A stretch of DNA of 64,000 nt from Cellulosilyticum ruminicola JCM 14822 (GCF_001311925.1 NZ_BBCG01000002.1:1-64000); one strand, 5' to 3'; counted from the stretch's first letter, positions 48,805 to 61,525 are shown. Notes: a model not told the origin generated them from the sequence alone. Made by a program: numbers and translations.

Positions 48805-50874
48805 TTAATTATTTCGTTTCTTAAAACCTCTACTTATAATAAGTACTATGCTTACTGCAAGTAATACACCCATAGCAAGCCATATACCTAATACTTTTAC
48901 TATAAAAGCTACAAACCATGCAATCACACATTGTAATATCACTACAATAATTGCTCCGCCTCTTCCAAGTTCACGTTTTACTGCTGCAATAGCTGCTACA
49001 CATGGTGTATAAAGGAGGGAAAAGATTAAAAATACTAACGCTGTACTTGAAGTAAAGAGTGTATTTAATCCTTCTGTGCCACCCCCTAAAAGCACTGTTA
49101 ATGTACTTACTACACTTTCTTTAGCTGTAAAGCCTGTAATAAGTGCAGTAGAAATACGCCAATCATTGAAACCTAATGGGGCAAATATTGGGGCAATCAG
49201 TCCACCTGATAAAGCTAACATACTATTTGCAGAATCTGTTACTACATTTAAGCGTGTATCAAAACTTTGTAAGAACCAAATGATAATAGATGCAATGAAG
49301 ATTACTGTGAAAGCTTTAGAAATAAAGTCCTTTGCTTTATCGCCAATAAGTTGCATAACACTTTTTACACTTGGCATACGGTAGTTAGGAAGTTCCATAA
49401 CAAATGGAACTGGTTCTCCTTTAAATGCTGTTTCTTTTAAGATAAGTGCAACGAAGATAGCTACTACAATCCCAGTTAAATATAAACCAATCATTACAAG
49501 TGCTTGGTATTTAGGGAAAAATGCTGCTGTAAATAACGCATAAATAGGTAGTTTAGCCGAACAACTCATAAATGGTGTTAAAAGGATTGTCATCTTTCTA
49601 TCGCGATCTGATGGCAATGTACGTGTCGCCATAATGGCTGGTACAGAACATCCAAAACCAATAATCATTGGTACAAAGCTTCGTCCTGATAACCCAATCT
49701 TACGTAATAATTTATCCATTACAAAAGCTACCCTAGCCATATACCCACTATCTTCTAATATAGATAAGAAGAAGAATAATACAACGATAATTGGTAAGAA
49801 GCTAAGGACACTTCCTACCCCAGCAAAAATGCCATCAATAATAAGAGATTGCATAACAGGGTTAATTTCATAAAGGATTAACGCATGATTACAAACATCT
49901 GTAATCCAGCCGATTCCCATTTCCATCAAATTTGATAAAGCTGCACCAAGCACACCAAATGTAAGCCAAAAGATTAATCCCATAATTCCCACAAATGTTG
50001 GAAGAGCTGTATACTTACCTGTAAGAATCTTATCAATGGCTACACTACGTTTATGTTCTTTGCTTTCATGAGGTTTTACAACTGTACGTTCACATACACC
50101 TTCAATGAAGTTAAATCGCATATCAGCTAAGGCTGCTAATCTATCTGTGCCACTTTCTTGTTCCATTTGATAAATGATATGATTTACCATTCTTTTTTCA
50201 TTTTCATCTAATTGTAACTTTTCTAGAATTAACTCATCACCTTCAACTAACTTAGTCGCTACAAATCTAGGCGGTATACCTACTCGTTTTGTATGATCTT
50301 CCACTAAATGTACGATACCATGAATACAACGGTGAATTGCTCCGCTTCTCTCTTCATTACAAAAGTCCATACGCCCTGGATGTTCTCTATATTTAGCTAC
50401 ATGAATGGCATGTTGTATAAGTTCATCAATCCCCTCATTTTTAGCCGCTGAAATAGGCACAACCGGTATACCTAATAATCCCTCTAATTCATTAATCATG
50501 ATTGTTCCGCCATTTTCTTTGACTTCATCCATCATATTTAATGCCAATACCATAGGAATATTTAATTCAATAAGCTGCATCGTTAAATATAAGTTACGTT
50601 CAATATTCGTTGCATCTACTATGTTAATGAGGCCATGTGGTTTTTCATTTAATATAAAATCTCTTGTTACGATTTCTTCGCTTGTATAAGGTGATAAAGA
50701 ATAGATTCCTGGTAAATCGGTTACATTGGTATTTTTATTTTTACGAATCATACCATCTTTACGATCCACTGTTACCCCTGGGAAGTTACCCACATGTTGA
50801 TTGGAACCTGTTAATTGATTAAATAATGTTGTCTTTCCACAGTTTTGATTCCCCACTAAAGCAAACTGTAACAC
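48805..50874 (-). CDS. feoB: Ferrous iron transporter FeoB (C-part of a probable FeoAB fusion)
   Basis: The 689-residue protein starts directly with the G-protein domain (GNQNCGKTTLFNQLTG, G3 DLPGIYSL, G4 NMMDE). The FeoB membrane transporter part follows, with two gate motifs (GFGCSVPAIMATRTL and YTPCVAAIAAVKRELG). It imports Fe(II). The upstream FeoA frame overlaps by 19 bases. Adding one A in the GGAAAA run near 50916 would continue FeoA as KISTKKSGRIVPDNEVLQF straight into this gene, so the original product is probably a single FeoA-FeoB fusion of about 810 residues. Confidence 0.93.
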   Translation of the reverse strand: MLQFALVGNQNCGKTTLFNQLTGSNQHVGNFPGVTVDRKDGMIRKNKNTNVTDLPGIYSLSPYTSEEIVTRDFILNEKPHGLINIVDATNIERNLYLTMQLIELNIPMVLALNMMDEVKENGGTIMINELEGLLGIPVVPISAAKNEGIDELIQHAIHVAKYREHPGRMDFCNEERSGAIHRCIHGIVHLVEDHTKRVGIPPRFVATKLVEGDELILEKLQLDENEKRMVNHIIYQMEQESGTDRLAALADMRFNFIEGVCERTVVKPHESKEHKRSVAIDKILTGKYTALPTFVGIMGLIFWLTFGVLGAALSNLMEMGIGWITDVCNHALILYEINPVMQSLIIDGIFAGVGSVLSFLPIIVVLFFFLSILEDSGYMARVAFVMDKLLRKIGLSGRSFVPMIIGFGCSVPAIMATRTLPSDRDRKMTILLTPFMSCSAKLPIYALFTAAFFPKYQALVMIGLYLTGIVVAIFVALILKETAFKGEPVPFVMELPNYRMPSVKSVMQLIGDKAKDFISKAFTVIFIASIIIWFLQSFDTRLNVVTDSANSMLALSGGLIAPIFAPLGFNDWRISTALITGFTAKESVVSTLTVLLGGGTEGLNTLFTSSTALVFLIFSLLYTPCVAAIAAVKRELGRGGAIIVVILQCVIAWFVAFIVKVLGIWLAMGVLLAVSIVLIISRGFKKRNN

Positions 50875-51221
50875 TTCATTATCTGGTACAATTCTACCGC
50901 TTTTTTTAGTGGATATTTTCCTATCTCACCTTTTTGAGGATGGGCAACCACTTTAATTCTGTCTTTATACTTCTTAATGTTCTCATGAGCTGTATGTATA
51001 TCTTTTAGCGCAATACATGTTGCATCTTCTTTACGAAGTGTCAGTTCATACCCTCTTACCCTAATTTGAATCGGATCTCCCATAGGTGCCATCTTGATTA
51101 CCGTAATTTCTGTTCCCGGTGTTAAACCCATATCTAGTATATGTCGTCTCAGTGATTCACTGCTACACGCTACACTTTCGATAATCGCATCTTTACCTAT
51201 TTCTAAATTCGCCAATGTCAT
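50856..51221 (-). CDS. feoA: FeoA-like domain, probably N-terminal part of FeoAB
   Basis: The 121-residue frame has a FeoA SH3-like domain (residues 1-75: SESLRRHILDMGLTPGTEIT, GDPIQIRVRGYELTLRKEDA). An unusual tail follows. After HPQKGEIGK the tail is read out of frame relative to the linker that would join FeoB, and it stops inside feoB. FeoA binds FeoB and modulates iron transport. Either the tail is a frameshift artefact or the two proteins are separately translated with a 19-base overlap. Confidence 0.85.
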   Translation of the reverse strand: MTLANLEIGKDAIIESVACSSESLRRHILDMGLTPGTEITVIKMAPMGDPIQIRVRGYELTLRKEDATCIALKDIHTAHENIKKYKDRIKVVAHPQKGEIGKYPLKKAVELYQIMKCYSLL

Positions 51222-51328
51222 ATGCTATTCTCCTTAATATAAACTTTTATCTGCTACTCAATCCTAACCCTTATCATGCAAAATGTAAATATTGATATTA
51301 TTCCCCTTATTATTATATTATAAATCAA

Positions 51329-51374
51329 AAAGGGATTATTATATTTTTTTAACAATAATATAATAATCCCTTTT
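51329..51374 (-). terminator. Terminator of the first feo operon
   Basis: AAAAGGGATTATTATAT pairs with ATATAATAATCCCTTTT around a T-rich loop. It lies just downstream of the Cys-rich Feo accessory gene. Confidence 0.75.
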
Positions 51375-51386
51375 GTACTTTAAACA

Positions 51387-51530
51387 TTATTTATCTTTAA
51401 TTGAATGGCAGCTACTACTACAACTCTCACAACCACAATGACATTTTCCTGATGCCTTATCTTTAATCATTTTACGAATAACTGCGCCAATTGTTAAAAC
51501 TAAAAGTGCACCGACTATAACTGTTCCCAT
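51387..51530 (-). CDS. FeoB-associated Cys-rich membrane protein
   Basis: The 47-residue protein opens with a membrane helix (MGTVIVGALLVLTIGAVI) and ends in a Cys/His cluster (CHCGCESCSSSCH). This is the layout of the FeoB-associated Cys-rich family (PF12669), a proposed FeoC-like accessory. GGAGGT precedes the ATG. It starts about 50 bases after the second feoB and is followed by a terminator, completing the feoA-feoA-feoB operon. Confidence 0.85.
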   Translation of the reverse strand: MGTVIVGALLVLTIGAVIRKMIKDKASGKCHCGCESCSSSCHSIKDK

Positions 51531-51581
51531 ATTTTACCTCCTGCTTTAACATGTAGATACATTATCCTTAATGTATTTATA

Positions 51582-53750
51582 CTATGCTGTCATATCTACT
51601 TGTAATATTTTACTCTCTTTATAAGGTTTAACAAGTAGGTAAAGGAACCCAACTATACTAAGTACTGCTACTATTGTGCCTATTCCAAATGTGCCTGTTG
51701 TAATAAGCATGCCGATTTGATAAACACATAATGATACAATATATGCTAAACCAGTTTGATAACCAATTGCAAACCAAAACCATTTTGCATTATTCATCTC
51801 TCTTTTGATAGCGCCCATTGCTGCAAAACAAGGTGCACACAAAAGATTAAACACTAAGAATGAATAAGCTGCTACCATGCTCATACTGCCTGCAAGTGTG
51901 CCCCAAATTTCACTACCATCTTCTGCCACTTCTGCAAATCCATATAACACACCAAATGTACCAACTACATTTTCTTTTGCTACAAGCCCTGTAATAGCTG
52001 CTACAGCTGATTTCCAATCTCCCCATCCTAGAGGAATAAATAACCAACTAATCACACTTCCTATAGCTGCCAAAATACTATGATCCATTTCTATATCTTC
52101 AAGCATTCTAAACTCACCATCAACAAAGCCAAAGTAAGTTGTAAACCATACAACAATTGTTGAAAGTAAAATAATTGTACCTGCCTTTTTAACAAATGAC
52201 CATCCACGTTCCCACATACTTCTTAAAACATTTGTAACTGTTGGCATATGATAAGCTGGAAGTTCCATAACAAATGGTGCTGGATCTCCTGAAAACATTT
52301 TTGTTTTCTTTAAAATGATACCAGAACAAATAATTGCCATAATCCCTACAAAGTATGCACTTGGTGCAACCCACCATGCCCCATCAAATAGAGCACCTGC
52401 AATAAGTGCAATAATAGGAAGTTTGGCGCCACATGGAATAAATGTAGTTGTCATAATTGTCATCTTTCGATCGCGATCACTTTCAATCGTACGAGAAGCC
52501 ATAACCCCAGGCACACCACATCCACTTCCGATAAGCATTGGAATAAACGACTTACCAGATAAACCAAACTTACGAAAGATTCTATCCATAATAAAAGCTA
52601 CTCTTGCCATATAACCACAAGCTTCTAATAAAGCAAGGAAAGCAAACAAGATTAACATTTGTGGTACGAATCCAAGTACTGCACCTACACCTGCGATAAT
52701 TCCTTCAAGAATTAATCCTTGTAACCAATCTGCAGTGCCAATAGCTTCAAGTCCTGCACCAATAATGACAGGTACCCCTGGAACTTCTAGTCCAAATAAA
52801 CTCCATCCATCACCAAATACACCATCATTTGCCCAATCTGTTGCCCATGTTCCTACTGTTGTAACAGATACATAGTATACTAAAAACATAATGACCGCAA
52901 ATATTGGAAGTGCTAACCATCTATTCGTTACAATCTGATCAATTTTATCTGATACTGTAAGCTTTCCTTTACTCTTCTTTGTTAAACAGCTTTCAATAAT
53001 TGAAGAAATATAAATATAACGTTCATTTGTAATAATGCTTTCTGTATCATCATCCATTTCTTCTTCAATGAATTTAATCTCTTCTAATACATCTGGTACT
53101 TTACCCATTTGACTTGCAATTTTATCATCTCTTTCAAGAAGTTTAATGGCGAAGAAACGTCTTTGCTCTCTTGGCACACTGTTACCAAGTTTATCTTCAA
53201 TAGAATTTAAGATTCCTTCTACACGGCCATCAAATTTATGAACCACTGGTGTAGTTGCTTTATTTTTTGCAAGCTTCACAGCTTTTTCCGCTGCTTCTTT
53301 AATGCCAGTTCCTTTGAGAGCGGAAATTGAAACAACCTCACAGCCTAGTTTCTTACTGAGTTTATCAATATGTATTTTATCGCCTGATTTTTCAAGAACA
53401 TCCATCATATTTATAGCCATAATAACTGGAATGCCTAATTCGATAAGTTGTGTTGATAAATATAAGTTACGTTCAATATTGGTGCCATCTACAATATTTA
53501 AAATAGCGTCCGGTCTTTCTCCAATAAGATAATTTCTTGCAACGACTTCTTCTAATGTATATGGTGATAATGAATAAATCCCTGGAAGATCCATAATGAT
53601 AACATCTTTATGACCTTTTAATTTACCTTCCTTTTTCTCAACTGTTACACCTGGCCAGTTCCCTACAAATTGATTAGCCCCTGTAAGGGCATTAAATAAT
53701 GTAGTCTTTCCACAGTTTGGATTACCCGCTAATGCAATTTTAAATGCCAT
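51582..53750 (-). CDS. feoB: Ferrous iron transporter FeoB
   Basis: This 722-residue second FeoB has the G-domain (GNPNCGKTTLFNALTG, DLPGIYSL, NMMDV), a helical spacer and the membrane domain. Gate motifs are GSGCGVPGVMASRTI and LCAPCFAAMGAIKREM. It differs clearly from the FeoB at 48805, so the two are not a recent duplication. It is preceded by two small feoA genes and followed by the Cys-rich accessory gene. A G-rich AAAGGAG site fits the start. Confidence 0.95.
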   Translation of the reverse strand: MAFKIALAGNPNCGKTTLFNALTGANQFVGNWPGVTVEKKEGKLKGHKDVIIMDLPGIYSLSPYTLEEVVARNYLIGERPDAILNIVDGTNIERNLYLSTQLIELGIPVIMAINMMDVLEKSGDKIHIDKLSKKLGCEVVSISALKGTGIKEAAEKAVKLAKNKATTPVVHKFDGRVEGILNSIEDKLGNSVPREQRRFFAIKLLERDDKIASQMGKVPDVLEEIKFIEEEMDDDTESIITNERYIYISSIIESCLTKKSKGKLTVSDKIDQIVTNRWLALPIFAVIMFLVYYVSVTTVGTWATDWANDGVFGDGWSLFGLEVPGVPVIIGAGLEAIGTADWLQGLILEGIIAGVGAVLGFVPQMLILFAFLALLEACGYMARVAFIMDRIFRKFGLSGKSFIPMLIGSGCGVPGVMASRTIESDRDRKMTIMTTTFIPCGAKLPIIALIAGALFDGAWWVAPSAYFVGIMAIICSGIILKKTKMFSGDPAPFVMELPAYHMPTVTNVLRSMWERGWSFVKKAGTIILLSTIVVWFTTYFGFVDGEFRMLEDIEMDHSILAAIGSVISWLFIPLGWGDWKSAVAAITGLVAKENVVGTFGVLYGFAEVAEDGSEIWGTLAGSMSMVAAYSFLVFNLLCAPCFAAMGAIKREMNNAKWFWFAIGYQTGLAYIVSLCVYQIGMLITTGTFGIGTIVAVLSIVGFLYLLVKPYKESKILQVDMTA

Positions 53751-53789
53751 GTTGCTCTCCTTTCTTCTCCTCCATTTAATCTCTTAAAG

Positions 53790-54011
53790 CTATTCTACTT
53801 CTATCATTTCTGCATCTGCTTTTCTAAGAGAAAGTTCATAACCTCTTACTGTCACTTCAATTGGATCTCCTAATGGTGCTACTTTACGTACAAATACTTC
53901 TACGCCTTTTGTGATTCCCATATCCATAATACGTCTTTTAACTGCGCCTTCTCCAGTTAACTTCTTCACTTTAACTGTTTGCCCACATGATACTTCTTTT
54001 AAAGTCTGCAT
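53790..54011 (-). CDS. feoA: Ferrous iron transport protein A
   Basis: The 73-residue SH3-like FeoA has KRRIMDMGITKGVEVFVRKVAPLGDP and VRGYELSLRKADAEMIEV. It is encoded 39 bases before the second feoB, with AAGGAG upstream of the start. It interacts with FeoB and is required for full Fe(II) uptake. Confidence 0.92.
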   Translation of the reverse strand: MQTLKEVSCGQTVKVKKLTGEGAVKRRIMDMGITKGVEVFVRKVAPLGDPIEVTVRGYELSLRKADAEMIEVE

Positions 54012-54043
54012 CTTCTAACTCCTTTTATATTTCTCACTAATTT

Positions 54044-54253
54044 TTATACTAGAATCTTATTAGCCATCTCTTTATTAATTGCTACTCTCGATTCTTTAAT
54101 ATTAACAATCATATTTCCGCTGATTTCAGATACAACTGTTACAATACCACCTACTACAAAGCCTAAACTCTCAAGAAATTTTTTAGTCTCTTCTTTTCCA
54201 CCTACTTTTTTAATAACGCTAGGTTCTCCTGCTTTTACCATTGTTAAAGGCAT
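54044..54253 (-). CDS. feoA: FeoA-domain protein, first gene of the feo operon
   Basis: The 69-residue FeoA-like protein (MPLTMVKAGEPSVIKKVGGKEE, FLESLGFVVGGIVTVVSEI, NMIVNIKESRVAINKEMA) is more divergent than its neighbour. Tandem feoA genes before feoB are common in Clostridia. It follows an AT-rich leader containing a Fur-box-like sequence. Confidence 0.88.
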   Translation of the reverse strand: MPLTMVKAGEPSVIKKVGGKEETKKFLESLGFVVGGIVTVVSEISGNMIVNIKESRVAINKEMANKILV

Positions 54254-54283
54254 ATCCTCATCCTCTTTCTATATAATCCAATT

Positions 54284-54302
54284 TTAATAATGATTTTCAT
54301 TT
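54284..54302. promoter_or_regulatory. Fur-box-like site upstream of the feo operon
   Basis: TAATAATGATTTTCA matches the 7-1-7 Fur motif TGATAAT-N-ATTATCA at all but two positions and lies 31 bases before the first feoA start. Iron repression is a reasonable inference. Confidence 0.55.
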
Positions 54303-54398
54303 TTCTTTTCATTTTTATTATATCCATAAACTTTTAGTTTTTCAATATCAAAATGATATTTTTTATCAATAATCTTTAAATCTCAAAATTAATTACAC

Positions 54399-54450
54399 AC
54401 AAAAAGAGCCCTCACGAGTTCGTATTTACCCTCGTGATGGCTCTTTTTCC
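54399..54450. terminator. Bidirectional terminator
   Basis: AAAAAGAGCC-CTCACGAG pairs with CTCGTGATGGCTCTTTTT. It ends the leftward lacZ transcript and insulates the feo leader. Confidence 0.8.
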
Positions 54451-54475
54451 ACTTACTAGCATTTAATTTTTTATT

Positions 54476-57560
<3,085 letters not shown>

Positions 57561-57761
57561 CTATAACTTATATAGTAATAACTATTGTTCTTATTATACT
57601 CCTATAATATGGTGTATTCATGTAGAAACATTTGCTTCGTTGTCGATTTATTAAATAGATTATATTATTTTTGCTAAACACCTTTACATTAAATACATCT
57701 TTGCCCCTCTTATAAAAAGTTCTAAAACAACTCTTATAAAAATAAATAGCTAAAAAATAAG

Positions 57762-57804
57762 GAGCTAACTTGAAATTATAATCCATTTCAAGTTAGCTCT
57801 TTTG
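57762..57804. terminator. Perfect 14-bp hairpin
   Basis: GAGCTAACTTGAAA is mirrored by TTTCAAGTTAGCTC, followed by TTTTG on the + strand. No gene is evident in 57555-57990; the 72-residue frame here is unlikely to be real. Confidence 0.6.
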
Positions 57805-57925
57805 TTATGATATATAAGTGTAGATAAAACTATATACAGTCAAAAATCTACACTAATTATCAAAGTGGATATATTAACTTTTCTTTTCCGCCTTTAAGAT
57901 ATCCAAATATTGAACTGAGGTATTG

Positions 57926-57967
57926 TCAGCTTAGAAACTTCCTATGGAGCAATTTCTAAGCTGACAA
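57926..57967. terminator. Perfect 14-bp hairpin after the SLH gene
   Basis: TGTCAGCTTAGAAA and TTTCTAAGCTGACA form a perfect stem. It lies 27 bases past the SLH gene stop and lacks a good T-run. Confidence 0.55.
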
Positions 57968-57993
57968 TAACCCAGCCACCTATTTGGTATACC

Positions 57994-60147
57994 TTAGAAT
58001 CCTCCAAATCCTATATAAATTGCAATAATAATTGCAATTGTACATGCAAGTGTTGTAAGGGCGATTACAAATCTTTTAATTACTTTCCAAATAAATAATA
58101 AAGCTAATGCAAGTACAAGGAATGTCCCTAAAATAGAATATGTTTTTTGTTCTATTGGCATTTCTGCCACATTATCTGGTGTTGTTTCATATAATAGCAT
58201 AAAGAGTTCATATAAAACTTCTGCACTTTCTGCTTTTGTAATTTGTGTTTTTGGTGTTAAGCTGCCACCAGCTGTAATTAAACCACTTTGTACAGCTAAA
58301 GCAATATCATCTATTGCCCATTTGCCAATTTCATCTACATCAGCAAATTTTAAATAATCTTCTGTATGCTCTGGATATACATAACCTTTTTGATCAGCAA
58401 TTGTTCTTGCACATAAAGAAATAACTTGCTCTCTTAAAATTTTTGTATTTCCTTTAAATGTGCCATCTTGGAACCCTTTGATAATGTCATAAGTTTCACC
58501 TGATGCTACATATGAATAATATGCATTATCTACTGGCACATCTTTAAACTCTGTTTGAAGTGAGGTATCTAAAGCAAAGAACATTTTTACAAGTGCCTCA
58601 GCAAACTCATAACGTGAAAATGTATGCTCTGGATTGAAACAATCATTTTCAAGTGTTAAATAACCTTTAGATACCATGAATTTAATAGCTGACTGTTGTT
58701 TACTTGGTAGATGTGCAATATCTCTGATTTTCACATTGTTATCTACTATTTTATAAATTCCTGAGTATTTTGTTCCAAATGAAATGCTACTTGTAGCATT
58801 TTCATATTGTCCACCCCAGTTTTGCTCTTCTTCACCATTGATTTTTACAACTGTTGTAAACTCATCTTTTGCTTTAAATGCAAATGTGATTGTTTGCTCA
58901 AGTTGTGGAATGATTTCAGCATTTTCATTAATAAAGCTGATGTCATAGCCTTTTTTATCATGTAAACGTTCAATTCTAATTTTAAGTCCTGCAAGAGCTT
59001 CTAAATCTTCTCCTGGAATATATATGTAACTATTTTCATCAATTACAACACGAAGTCCTGTTACACCTTCTAAATCATCCATTTTTTTAGGAAGTTGAAT
59101 GAAAATAGGCTTTTTAAAGTTTGTATCTTCTACTTGTAATTTTAAAACTGTATTTAAGCTTTTATTAAAGCTCATATCATTATCATTTAAAAGTTTATTA
59201 AACTGATCTTTAGCAGTTGTCATAGATGATTTCATTTCTTTAATAAGCTCTGGTTTAACATCAATAACATTTTCTTTAGCCTCAGTTTTTGTAGTTGCTA
59301 AGTTTTCAATAGCGTATTGTACATATTGTGTGACCTCACTTTGTCCTGCATCATTAAGTGTGACTGTCCCATTTACTTTGCCTTTTATACCACTAATAGC
59401 TTTGTCTAAATAATCCACATAGTCATTTACGCCATTTAATTTATTCACTTTTTTATACTGAATATCCACATTACTTTCAGCTTGTTCCTCTTTTTTATAT
59501 AAAGCCACTTCATCACTTGATAAAATTTGCTCACTTGGGTAAATTGCTTTTGTTGCGAAGTAGTTACCATTTTCTTCGCTAAGTACAAGTTCAAAAGCTT
59601 CTTTTGCTAAATGTGTTTCTTTTTCAGCCTCAGACCATTTATCCGCAATTTTAAGTATATCAGCTTTAGGTGCTGACCATCCTATTATGTAATATTGATT
59701 ATCACCTAACTCATAAACATTACTTATTTGATATTGCATAGCATCATCACCAAAGTAATCATTTTCATTAATAAGCTTTAACCATTTTTTCTTTTGTCCG
59801 CTGCGCATTCTACCATATGTATCTTTCATACCAACTGATTCAAACGCTCTACTTGCTACTTCAATCTTATGCGTAATAGCTTCTACTTGCTCTAAATCCT
59901 GTGCGCTTACTTCTGATGTTACCTCTGCTGCCTCATTAGAATCACTACTTGCTACTTCTTCTTTAACCTCTTGAGTACTTTCTTCACTAGTTAATTCTGA
60001 AACTTCCTCTTGAGTTTCTCTACTTTCCTGTATTTGATTAAACTTCTGAGTGAAATCAACTAACTTTTGCTGATCTACCGCATTGTAGCCTAAGCCGCCA
60101 ATGACACCAATTGCCACAAGCGTCCCTAAAAATTTTGCTTTCTTCAT
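57994..60147 (-). CDS. SLH-domain protein with N- and C-terminal membrane segments
   Basis: The 717-residue protein has an N-terminal signal/anchor (MKKAKFLGTLVAIGVIGGLGY) and a Glu/Ser/Thr-rich linker (35-85). A large extracellular region has Lys/Glu-rich repeats. SLH modules follow at about 470-650 (KFMVSKGYLTLENDCFNPEHTFSRYEFAEALVKM, FKDVPVDNAYYSYVASGETYDIIKGFQDG, FADVDEIGKWAIDDIALAVQSGLI). Two hydrophobic helices end the protein (ILGTFLVLALALLFIWKV and ALTTLACTIAIIIAIYIGF). SLH modules bind secondary cell wall polymer. The membrane tail is unusual. The ATG follows GGAGG. It is a single gene. Confidence 0.9.
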   Translation of the reverse strand: MKKAKFLGTLVAIGVIGGLGYNAVDQQKLVDFTQKFNQIQESRETQEEVSELTSEESTQEVKEEVASSDSNEAAEVTSEVSAQDLEQVEAITHKIEVASRAFESVGMKDTYGRMRSGQKKKWLKLINENDYFGDDAMQYQISNVYELGDNQYYIIGWSAPKADILKIADKWSEAEKETHLAKEAFELVLSEENGNYFATKAIYPSEQILSSDEVALYKKEEQAESNVDIQYKKVNKLNGVNDYVDYLDKAISGIKGKVNGTVTLNDAGQSEVTQYVQYAIENLATTKTEAKENVIDVKPELIKEMKSSMTTAKDQFNKLLNDNDMSFNKSLNTVLKLQVEDTNFKKPIFIQLPKKMDDLEGVTGLRVVIDENSYIYIPGEDLEALAGLKIRIERLHDKKGYDISFINENAEIIPQLEQTITFAFKAKDEFTTVVKINGEEEQNWGGQYENATSSISFGTKYSGIYKIVDNNVKIRDIAHLPSKQQSAIKFMVSKGYLTLENDCFNPEHTFSRYEFAEALVKMFFALDTSLQTEFKDVPVDNAYYSYVASGETYDIIKGFQDGTFKGNTKILREQVISLCARTIADQKGYVYPEHTEDYLKFADVDEIGKWAIDDIALAVQSGLITAGGSLTPKTQITKAESAEVLYELFMLLYETTPDNVAEMPIEQKTYSILGTFLVLALALLFIWKVIKRFVIALTTLACTIAIIIAIYIGFGGF

Positions 60148-60431
60148 TTTTTACCTCCAAGCCTCTTATTTTAGTTTTATATCATCTTATTATCCCCTGC
60201 GTAAAATGCTATCTGTTTTAAACTATAGCCATTCCATTATATAACATCTTCAAAAGTATTCAAGCACGTTTAATTACACTTCTTGCTTGCAGCACAATTA
60301 ATCACCTGTTATATTCTATTTACTACGATTTCTTCTTCACCACATAATATAGACTGAATTTTCCATTTTGCTTTTATAACGCCAGGCCCATTCAATTTGT
60401 GACACTTCTTACATGAAAAATTTATTACATA

Positions 60432-60475
60432 TAAAAAAAGCCCTTAGCTTGATACTATCAACTAAGAGTCTTTCT
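60432..60475 (-). terminator. Terminator after the DAHP synthase gene
   Basis: Read leftward, CTTAGTTGATA..TCAAGCTAAG (one bulge) is followed by GGCTTTTTTTATATG. The rest of 60148-60431 shows no gene. Confidence 0.65.
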
Positions 60476-60493
60476 TTTATTTCTTACTTTTAA

Positions 60494-61525
60494 CTAGCAT
60501 TTTTCTGCAATTTGGTAAAGTAATTTTTCTGTTTCTTCCCAACCAAGACATGGGTCTGTAATAGATTTACCATATACTTGGTCTGGACCGATTTTTTGTG
60601 TGCCACCTTCAATGTAACTTTCAATCATGACACCTTTAACAACTTTTTTAAGCTCATCATTGTATGTTCTACTGTGAAGGATTTCATTGACAATACGAAC
60701 TTGTTCCATATATTTTTTACCAGAGTTTGCGTGGTTTGCATCAATGATAGCTGCTGGATTTTTAAGATTTAATTTGTTATACATTTCAAGCATAAGCATT
60801 AAATCTTCATAGTGGTAATTAGGCATTGATACCCCTCTTTTATTAACAGAACCACGTAAGATAACGTGTGCAAGATCATTACCATCTGTTGTTACGTCCC
60901 AACCACGGTAAATGAAGTTATGAGATTTTTGTGCTGCAATAATAGAGTTAAACATAACTGATAAATCACCACTTGTAGGATTTTTCATCCCTACTGGAAT
61001 GTCAATACCACTTGCTGTAAGTCTGTGTTGTTGGTTTTCTACTGAACGTGCCCCAATTGCTTCGTATGATAAAATATCATCTAAATATCTGTGATTTTCT
61101 GGATAAAGCATTTCATCAGCTGATGTAAGCCCTGTTTCTTCAATGGCACGTACGTGCATTTTACGAATTGCAATGATTCCTTCTAATAAGTCTGGTGCTT
61201 TATTTGGATCTGGTTGATGAAGCATCCCTTTATAACCTTCACCTGTTGTTCTTGGCTTATTAGTGTAAATTCTAGGGATAATCATTAATTTATCTGATAC
61301 CTTTTCGTTAACTTTTGCAAGTCTGCTCACATAATCGCATACTGCATCTTCATTATCTGCAGAACATGGTCCTACGATAACAACGAATTTATCTGATTCT
61401 CCTGTGAAGATTTTACGAATTTCTGCATCTCTTTCAGCTTTGATTGCTTTAACTTTTTCTGATACAGGATATTGTTTTTTTACCTCCATAGGAATTGGAA
61501 GTTTTTCTTTGAAATTCATACCCAT
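60494..61525 (-). CDS. aroF: 3-deoxy-7-phosphoheptulonate synthase (class I, AroG type)
   Basis: The 343-residue enzyme condenses phosphoenolpyruvate and erythrose 4-phosphate, the first step of the shikimate pathway. Landmarks are VVIVGPCSADNEDAVCDYVSRL, RIYTNKPRTTGEGYKGMLHQPDP, GARSVENQQHR, GMKNPTSGD, the KRG loop and IDANHANSGKKYMEQ. The length matches the AroF/G/H group, with an N-terminal extension that may carry feedback control. GAGGGAAAG precedes the start. No other aro genes are adjacent. Confidence 0.95.
   Translation of the reverse strand: MGMNFKEKLPIPMEVKKQYPVSEKVKAIKAERDAEIRKIFTGESDKFVVIVGPCSADNEDAVCDYVSRLAKVNEKVSDKLMIIPRIYTNKPRTTGEGYKGMLHQPDPNKAPDLLEGIIAIRKMHVRAIEETGLTSADEMLYPENHRYLDDILSYEAIGARSVENQQHRLTASGIDIPVGMKNPTSGDLSVMFNSIIAAQKSHNFIYRGWDVTTDGNDLAHVILRGSVNKRGVSMPNYHYEDLMLMLEMYNKLNLKNPAAIIDANHANSGKKYMEQVRIVNEILHSRTYNDELKKVVKGVMIESYIEGGTQKIGPDQVYGKSITDPCLGWEETEKLLYQIAEKC

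Noticed and set aside
57568-57786. 72-residue frame upstream of lacZ
   Set aside because: It ends inside a perfect hairpin, has no ribosome binding site and has AT-driven composition.
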